Origin: an uncultured Propionibacteriaceae bacterium
Lineage (GTDB): Bacteria > Actinomycetota > Actinomycetes > Propionibacteriales > Propionibacteriaceae
DNA length: 11,109 bases
Direction of reading: 5' to 3'
NCBI GenBank assembly: GCA_936941515.1
Contig: CAKZJI010000375.1
Span: 1-11,109, forward strand
The position numbers and the translations under genes were made by a program. How positions within the stretch are numbered: position 1 is the stretch's first letter; every line of letters begins with the position of its first letter. Of this stretch, positions 6,431-11,109 are shown piece after piece. The notes below the pieces were generated by a model. That model did no database searches, was not told where the DNA came from, and worked only from the letters and a program-made list of their open reading frames with translations.

Positions 6431-6453
6431 GCTCCCAGTCTAGAGATGCGATG

Positions 6454-6497
6454 TCGATACATTAATGTATGCTGGTCTGAATGCACTGCTGTATCGA
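6454..6497. promoter_or_regulatory. Candidate TetR operator: 14-bp palindrome plus an extra half-site
   Basis: ATACATTAATGTAT at 6457-6470 is a perfect palindrome centred in the space between tetR and the MMPL gene. The overlapping TCGATACA (6454-6461) is exactly repeated in inverse as TGTATCGA at 6490-6497. Three ATACA/TGTAT half-sites therefore lie within 44 bp, at 6457-6461, 6466-6470 and 6490-6494. The half-site resembles that of the E. coli AcrR operator (ATACATT...AATGTAT), known for this regulator family. The palindrome contains TAATGT, fitting a TANNNT -10 on both strands, so binding could block both divergent promoters. This AT-rich block stands out in GC-rich surroundings. Confidence 0.75.
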
Positions 6498-6509
6498 AGT
6501 TGGGAATTG

Positions 6510-9176
6510 ATGTCTGCGCAGCTCTATGCCCTCGGCCGCTGGTGTTACCGGCACTCCCGGGTTGTCCTGGTTCTCTGGCTGGCGGCGGGCCTGCTCATGG
6601 GAATGCTCGCCGTCTCCTTCCGGGGAGAGCTTGAGAACGCATTCGAGATCCCCGGCAGCTCGTCGCAGGAAGCCATGGACAAGCTCAGGATGACCTTCCC
6701 CCAGGGTGCGATGATGCAAGGACTGGCGGTCTTCGTCGTGCCCGAGGGGCATGTCGTTGAGGAGGTCCGCGACGTCATTGAGGAAACCGCCACCGAACTG
6801 GCCGCTGTGGACATCGTTAACAGTGTGACGCCACCGTGGAACCCCCGTCTCTCGGGCATGGTCTCGGAGGATGGACGGGCTGCCATGGTCATGTTCCTGG
6901 TTGATGTCCACGGGATCCCGACGGACAGTCAGCTGGCCCAGCTGAAAGCTGTCGCGCAGAAGATGGCTGAACAGCTGCCCACAGGGGCCTCCCTGGACAT
7001 GGGAGGTCAGGTGTTCAACAACGAACTGCCAGAGCTGAGTGCCGTGGAGGCTATCGGCCTGGGCATCGCTCTGGTGGTGTTGATGGTGGTGCTCGGTTCC
7101 CTGATCGCTGCCGGGCTTCCCCTGATCACCGCAGTGCTGGGGGTGGGCGTCACCGTGGCGATATTGATGTTGGTTGCCCGGATAGCGACCATCAACTCCA
7201 CCACCCCCATGCTGGCGGTGATGCTGGGCCTTGCCGTGGGCATCGACTACGCGCTGTTCATCCTGTCCAGGCATCGCGATCAGCTGCGTTCTGGCATGGA
7301 CGCCGAGGAGTCGACGGCGCGCGCCGTCGGGACAGCCGGCTCTGCTGTCGTCTTCGCAGGGCTGACCGTGTTCATCGCCCTGCTGGGGCTCGGAGTCTCC
7401 GGCATTCCGTTCCTGACCGTCATGGGAGTCTTCGCGGCCCTGGCCATCGTCTTCGCCGTGGCCATCGTCCTCACCCTCCTGCCTGCCCTGATGAGCCTGC
7501 TGGGGAGGTGGCTGCGTCCCCGGAGAGCCCAGAAGCCCCGGCCGTCCCAGTCCGGCAGGGGAGGTGCGTTCGTGTGGTGGGCGAAGGCCATCACATCCCG
7601 ACCCGCCGTCGTGATCGTCCTGATCGTCGCCGCGCTGGGGGCACTCACCGCGCCAGGTCTGGGGCTGCGCACCTCCCTGCCGAATTCTGGGCAGCACGCC
7701 GTCGGATCCCCCGACCGCACCACCTACGACCTCGTCACGGAGCACTTCGGGGTGGGGCGCAACGGCCCCCTGGTGCTGACTGCCGATATCATCGGCTCCA
7801 CCGACCCTCTTGGCCTCATCGCAGACCTGAAACGCGAGGTGCTGGCCATCGACGGAGTCGCCGATGTGCCGCTGTCCACTCCCAACCAGAATGCCGAGGT
7901 CGGGATGCTGCAGATCGTGCCCACCACCGGCCCCGACGACCCGACCACCGGAAAACTCGTCCAGGCTCTGCGCGACAGAGCGGACGACTGGCGGGAGCGC
8001 TATGGAGTGGAGACCGCCGTCACCGGTACGACCGCAATGCAGATCGACGTCAACGCCCGCCTGGCCGGGGCGCTGCTGCCATTCGGTGCGCTGGTGGTCG
8101 GACTGTCGCTGATTCTGCTGACTGCCGTCTTTAGATCCATCTGGGTGCCCGTCAAGGCCACTGTGGGATTCCTGCTCTCGGTGGGCGGGGCTTTCGGAGC
8201 CACAGCGTTGGTTTTCAACCAAGGGCATCTCAGGGAACTGGTGAACCTGGAGCGGGGCATGCCGGTCATCTCCTTCCTGCCCATCCTGCTGATGGGCATC
8301 CTCTTCGGCCTCGCCATGGACTACGAGGTCTTCCTGGTCTCCCGTATCCGTGAGGAGTACGTCCACGGCAGGGAGCCCATCGACGCCATCCGCCGAGGAT
8401 TCGCCGCCTCGGGGCCGGTCGTGATGGCCGCTGCCCTCATCATGTTCGCCGTCTTTGCGTTCTTCGTTCCCGGCGGCATCAGCTCCATCAAGCAGATTGC
8501 GTTTGCGCTGGCCGTCGGCGTCGCCATCGACGCCTTCCTGATCCGGATGACCTTTGTGCCGGCGGTTCTGGCGCTGTTGGGGGAGCGTGCCGGGTGGCTT
8601 CCCTCCTGGCTCGACCGTGTGCTTCCCGTCTTCGATGTCGAGGGCGAGGCCCTCACGGAGAAACTGCAGTTGGCGGAATGGCCCGGTACCGGGCACATCC
8701 TCTACGCCGACGAACTGGCGGTGGAAGGCATCGTCCCACCCACCAGCCTGGCCCTGGAACCCGGAAATGTGGTCGGCATCGCCGGTCCCGTCTCCAGCCG
8801 CACTGGACTGGCCCTAGCCCTGTCAGGCCGGTTGCGCACCACCTCCGGCCGGGCCCGGGTGGCGGGTGAGCTGCTTCCGGGAGCTGCCGGCGCCGTGCAC
8901 CGCCGCACCGGCTACGTCGATCTCGCCCACGAACGTGACCCCCTCGCCGCCCTGCGGCGGCTCAGACCCCGGTCAGGCTCGGTGACCTTCGTCGACTCGG
9001 TAGAGGGCATCTCCTCCGAATGGGCCAGCAACATCCTTGGAACGCTGATCGCCGAGTTCCGTGCCGACTCCACCGCAGCCCTGGTGCTGTGCGCCAGCGC
9101 CGAGTCCATCCTTGAGCCCCTCGGCCTCGACGGCATCGTCGTCCCTGAAAACCTCGAACTTAGGAGCACCCCATGA
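6510..9176 (+). CDS. MMPL/RND-family transporter with C-terminal degenerate ABC ATPase-like domain
   Basis: Predicted proton-driven membrane exporter of the MMPL family, probably moving lipids, lipopeptides or drugs to the envelope. With ATG 6510 (weak GGGA four bases upstream) the protein has 888 residues. An upstream ATG at 6465 lies inside the operator palindrome and is unlikely. The two RND repeats each have one N-terminal helix, a soluble porter domain (about 35-175 and 385-515) and five more helices. The proton-relay Asp-Tyr pairs are intact: G-I-D-Y-A-L-F (D246-Y247) and M-D-Y-E-V-F-L-V-S-R (D604-Y605). From about residue 729 the chain continues with a soluble extension that aligns by eye with an ABC nucleotide-binding domain: L-E-P-G-N-V-V-G-I-A-G-P-V-S-S-R-T-G-L-A-L-A-L-S-G-R-L, then T-S-G-R-A-R-V-A-G, and later a S-V-T-F-V-D Walker-B-like strand (824-829). 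The Walker A glycines and lysine are replaced (SSRTG). It overlaps the downstream Pip gene by 4 bp (ATGA). Confidence 0.88.
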   Translation: MSAQLYALGRWCYRHSRVVLVLWLAAGLLMGMLAVSFRGELENAFEIPGSSSQEAMDKLRMTFPQGAMMQGLAVFVVPEGHVVEEVRDVIEETATELAAVDIVNSVTPPWNPRLSGMVSEDGRAAMVMFLVDVHGIPTDSQLAQLKAVAQKMAEQLPTGASLDMGGQVFNNELPELSAVEAIGLGIALVVLMVVLGSLIAAGLPLITAVLGVGVTVAILMLVARIATINSTTPMLAVMLGLAVGIDYALFILSRHRDQLRSGMDAEESTARAVGTAGSAVVFAGLTVFIALLGLGVSGIPFLTVMGVFAALAIVFAVAIVLTLLPALMSLLGRWLRPRRAQKPRPSQSGRGGAFVWWAKAITSRPAVVIVLIVAALGALTAPGLGLRTSLPNSGQHAVGSPDRTTYDLVTEHFGVGRNGPLVLTADIIGSTDPLGLIADLKREVLAIDGVADVPLSTPNQNAEVGMLQIVPTTGPDDPTTGKLVQALRDRADDWRERYGVETAVTGTTAMQIDVNARLAGALLPFGALVVGLSLILLTAVFRSIWVPVKATVGFLLSVGGAFGATALVFNQGHLRELVNLERGMPVISFLPILLMGILFGLAMDYEVFLVSRIREEYVHGREPIDAIRRGFAASGPVVMAAALIMFAVFAFFVPGGISSIKQIAFALAVGVAIDAFLIRMTFVPAVLALLGERAGWLPSWLDRVLPVFDVEGEALTEKLQLAEWPGTGHILYADELAVEGIVPPTSLALEPGNVVGIAGPVSSRTGLALALSGRLRTTSGRARVAGELLPGAAGAVHRRTGYVDLAHERDPLAALRRLRPRSGSVTFVDSVEGISSEWASNILGTLIAEFRADSTAALVLCASAESILEPLGLDGIVVPENLELRSTP
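8694..9173 (+). other. Degenerate ABC NBD-like domain within the MMPL protein
   Basis: This marks the C-terminal extension (about residues 729-888) of the transporter. An A-loop-like N-terminus, a position-matched but broken Walker A (GPVSSRTG where GxxGxGKS/T is expected), a strand of the type S-G-x-x-x-V-x-G, a hydrophobic strand ending in Asp followed by S-V-E-G-I-S in place of the E-P-x-x-G-L-D box, and a final A-A-L-V-L-C-A-S-A-E strand at the H-loop position follow ABC order. No LSGGQ signature is visible, and the stretch is about 160 residues against over 200 in an active domain. ATP hydrolysis is not expected; a structural, nucleotide-sensing or docking role is inferred. Confidence 0.6.
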
Positions 9177-11109
9177 GACCAGAGAGTATGCATCCCGGGC
9201 ATCGGCTCAGCAGGCGAGCCCTGACTGTGCTGGCCCTCGTCCCGCTGCTTGCCGTGATCATGCTGCTGGGCCTAGTGCGCGGCGGGCGAGACGCCGGCGT
9301 GCAGGCGGCCGTGGTCAACCTGGACCATGCCGTTCAGGTGGACGGGAAGCTCGTGCCGCTCGGACGCCAGCTGACGGCAGAGATGGTGGCCCGTGACGGT
9401 TCGAACATCAGCTGGACTCTGGCGGACCTGTCCGACGCGGAGGTGGGGCTGAGTCAGGGACGCTACGCCGCCGTGGTCGTCATCCCCGAGGAGTTCTCCG
9501 AGGCCGCCACCTCCTTCAGCGCCAACGATGCCTCGACGGCGCGGCAGGCCAGGGTGCAGGTGACCGTCTCCGAAAACGCCCCTGTCACTGACGCCGCAGT
9601 GGCCCGGGAGATCGCAGCCCTGGCCACCGACACCGTCAACAAGACCCTCACGAAGAGCTACCTGGAGAACATCTACATCGGCTTCAACACCGTCGGTGAG
9701 AAGTTCCGTCAGATCGTCGACGGGGCCGCTCGCCTGGATGAGGGCGGATCTCAGGTTGCGGACGGCGTCAACAAGGCCACGGAAGGCTCCACGCAGCTGG
9801 AAACGGGACTCGGCACCCTGGTCACTGAGGGGGAGAAGCTGGAGGATGGGGCGCTGGAGCTCTCAGAGGGCGCTGGGCAGCTGGCCGCTGGCGCGGATCA
9901 GCTGGCCACGGGCGGCGATGAGCTGTCGGCAGGCGCCGACGCCCTGGCCAAGGGTCTGCGACAGCTCAACCAGAGTGCCCCGAAGCTTGTCGCCGGGGTC
10001 GATCAGCTCTCCGAGGGAGCGGAGCCTCTCCTCGGAGGCATTCCCGCATACACGGATGGCGCCTCCCAAGTGGTTGACGGGGTGGCGCAGCTGCGCGACG
10101 GCCTCGTCCAGCTGGAGAACGGCCTGAGATCGCAGGGCGACAGTCAGAAGCTGGCTGAGGTGCAGGCAGCTCTGGCTGAGCTCAGCCCCGCGTTGCGGGA
10201 GATCCAGACCGCGATCAACACCCACTTCCCGGGGGTGAATGCCCACTCCGTGAGCCTTGAAGACCTCCGGACGGCAGCCGCCGAGTTCGACGCACAGCTG
10301 AACAAGGTGAAAGAGACGCTTGCGGCCTACGCATCCGGCAACGCCCCACTGCCTCCGGAGGCCCAGCAGATCGTTGATGAGCTGGTCGCGGGCTGGGAAT
10401 GCCCGGTGACGGATCCCGATGTCTGCGAGCAGATGCGGACGGCTTACACCCAGGGAGTCACGAAGGCGATGAGCAAGGGATTCCAGGAGGGAGCCAAGAC
10501 TGTCAGCGAACTTCTGGAGCAGAAGGACCCCAGGACCGGCAAGACCCCACTGGAGACCGCCCGCGACTTCTCCCGCATGGGCGTGAGGGTCTCGGAGTCG
10601 CTGGTGAAGCTGCGAGACGCCCTGACCGGTCTCCTGCCGGATGGCGCTGATCCCCTGGAGGCGATACAGCAGCTGCCAATGCAGCTTGCTGAGAAGGCCA
10701 AGCAGCTGACCGGAGGCGTCACGAGACTGCGGGAGGGCGCTGACGCCCTTGTCGAGGGCGGCCAGCCGCTGAAGACCAACGGACCACGGCTTGCCAGCGG
10801 CGCCAACCAGCTGATGGAGGGGATCCGCACTCTGCAGACGGAGGTGGGGCAACTCCCGGCGGGAACCCAGCGCCTGTCGGAGGGTGGGCAGCGGCTTGCG
10901 GACGGCGTCAGGCAGCTGACCTCGGGAACCAGCCGGGTGGCTCAGGGTGCCTCTGGCCTCGCCGCGGGAAGTGAGCGACTTGCCTCTGGTACGGGCCGCT
11001 ACGTCGGCGGAGTGCAACAGGCCGCTCTCGGGGCTGCTGATCTGTCCTCAGGGCTGTTGCGTCTCGGCGACGGGGCGGGGGAGCTCTCCGAGGGCCTGGG
11101 GCAGTTCCA
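9173..11109 (+). CDS. YhgE/Pip-type membrane protein, 3' end beyond the window
   Basis: Large envelope protein of the YhgE/Pip family (related to phage infection protein and to the ESX/type VII component EsaA), for which the biochemical role is not settled. The frame is open for 645 residues to the window edge. Residues 16-36 form a transmembrane helix after a basic N-terminus. Residues about 45-110 (V-V-N-L-D-H... S-D-A-E-V-G-L-S-Q-G-R-Y-A-A-V-V-V-I-P-E-E-F-S) match the family's N-terminal extracytoplasmic domain. Two blocks of X3-Leu-X2-Gly heptad-type repeats follow (183-318 and from 510), separated by a non-repeat region of about 190 residues. The C-terminal helices expected for the family are not yet reached. 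The ATG lies in the ATGA overlap with the transporter stop, so the two are co-translated and probably work as one complex under TetR control. Confidence 0.88.
   Translation, partial: MRPESMHPGHRLSRRALTVLALVPLLAVIMLLGLVRGGRDAGVQAAVVNLDHAVQVDGKLVPLGRQLTAEMVARDGSNISWTLADLSDAEVGLSQGRYAAVVVIPEEFSEAATSFSANDASTARQARVQVTVSENAPVTDAAVAREIAALATDTVNKTLTKSYLENIYIGFNTVGEKFRQIVDGAARLDEGGSQVADGVNKATEGSTQLETGLGTLVTEGEKLEDGALELSEGAGQLAAGADQLATGGDELSAGADALAKGLRQLNQSAPKLVAGVDQLSEGAEPLLGGIPAYTDGASQVVDGVAQLRDGLVQLENGLRSQGDSQKLAEVQAALAELSPALREIQTAINTHFPGVNAHSVSLEDLRTAAAEFDAQLNKVKETLAAYASGNAPLPPEAQQIVDELVAGWECPVTDPDVCEQMRTAYTQGVTKAMSKGFQEGAKTVSELLEQKDPRTGKTPLETARDFSRMGVRVSESLVKLRDALTGLLPDGADPLEAIQQLPMQLAEKAKQLTGGVTRLREGADALVEGGQPLKTNGPRLASGANQLMEGIRTLQTEVGQLPAGTQRLSEGGQRLADGVRQLTSGTSRVAQGASGLAAGSERLASGTGRYVGGVQQAALGAADLSSGLLRLGDGAGELSEGLGQF
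9719..10126 (+). repeat. First Leu-Gly heptad repeat block of the Pip protein
   Basis: Residues 183-318 carry degenerate seven-residue units such as G-A-x-Q-L-A-x, G-A-D-Q-L-A-T, G-G-D-E-L-S-A and G-A-D-A-L-A-K, matching the X-X-X-Leu-X-X-Gly repeat known from YhgE/Pip proteins. The repeats are diverged at DNA level and are predicted to form a long helical or coiled stalk outside the membrane. Confidence 0.7.
10700..11109 (+). repeat. Second Leu-Gly heptad repeat block of the Pip protein
   Basis: From residue 510 to the edge the same pattern resumes (G-G-V-T-R-L-R, E-G-A-D-A-L-V, S-G-A-N-Q-L-M, A-G-S-E-R-L-A). Together with the first block it could fold back as an antiparallel stalk around the central non-repeat region. 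The block continues past the window end. Confidence 0.7.

Noticed and set aside
6465..6509. Upstream ATG giving the MMPL protein 15 extra residues
   Set aside because: It lies within the operator palindrome with no RBS, and typical family N-termini resemble the sequence from the ATG at 6510.
6462..8696. 744-codon open frame on the minus strand opposite the MMPL gene
   Set aside because: It is a mirror of a GC-rich gene with strong codon bias. The product is dominated by His, Gln, Gly, Asp and Arg with no domain or hydrophobic core, while the plus strand encodes a clear transporter.
9863..11017. 384-codon open frame on the minus strand opposite the Pip gene
   Set aside because: It is a shadow of the Leu-Gly heptad repeats: its own apparent periodicity is the antisense of the repeat, and no family pattern is visible.
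1..11109. CRISPR arrays, tRNA or rRNA genes, insertion sequences and attachment sites
   Set aside because: I saw no regularly spaced direct repeats, cloverleaf or rRNA-like stretches, transposase motifs or terminal repeats in the window.

Overview
The window reads as a high-GC actinobacterial chromosome segment. Genes are tightly packed, two gene pairs share ATGA stop/start overlaps, RBSs are GGGAGG-like, and a TetR-MMPL-YhgE/Pip locus typical of Actinomycetota is present. GC is roughly 62-67% where I counted, from base 221 on. A Propionibacteriales or Actinomycetales relative is plausible, but the sequence does not settle the genus.

Bases 1 to about 220 do not belong with the rest. Their GC is about 75% by my count, and on the minus strand they encode the C-terminal part of a quinone-oxidoreductase/zinc-type dehydrogenase. 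This joins abruptly, within about 25 bp, the body of a plus-strand GT14-type glycosyltransferase whose normal N-terminus is missing. This is a chimeric junction: an assembly misjoin or a real rearrangement.

Bases 220-4626 form a surface-polysaccharide block. It contains a GT14-like (core-2/I-branching family) glycosyltransferase, a Wzx/MOP-type flippase starting in the ATGA of its stop codon, a convergent GT2 glycosyltransferase on the minus strand, and, divergent from that, a secreted GH16 glycanase with a Ser/Gln/Pro/Thr-rich linker. Together these suggest assembly, export and extracellular trimming of a glycan. The 190-bp divergent spacer holds a candidate promoter and two inverted repeats in interleaved (pseudoknot) order. 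A near-perfect 20-bp hairpin closes the GH16 gene.

Bases 4665-5831 encode a 388-aa cytosolic protein of unknown function with only a faint DUF1444/YtpQ-like look. Its 3' end overlaps the convergent tetR gene by 49 bp.

Bases 5783-11109 are an envelope-transport locus. A TetR-family regulator (minus) is divergent from an MMPL/RND transporter and a YhgE/Pip protein (plus), which overlap by 4 bp; the Pip gene runs off the right edge. Between tetR and MMPL lie a perfect 14-bp palindrome and a further matching half-site, a strong candidate operator. The MMPL protein carries a C-terminal extension of about 160 residues that resembles an ABC ATPase domain with the Walker A lysine and the signature motif lost. 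This predicted pseudo-ATPase fusion is the most unusual protein architecture in the window.
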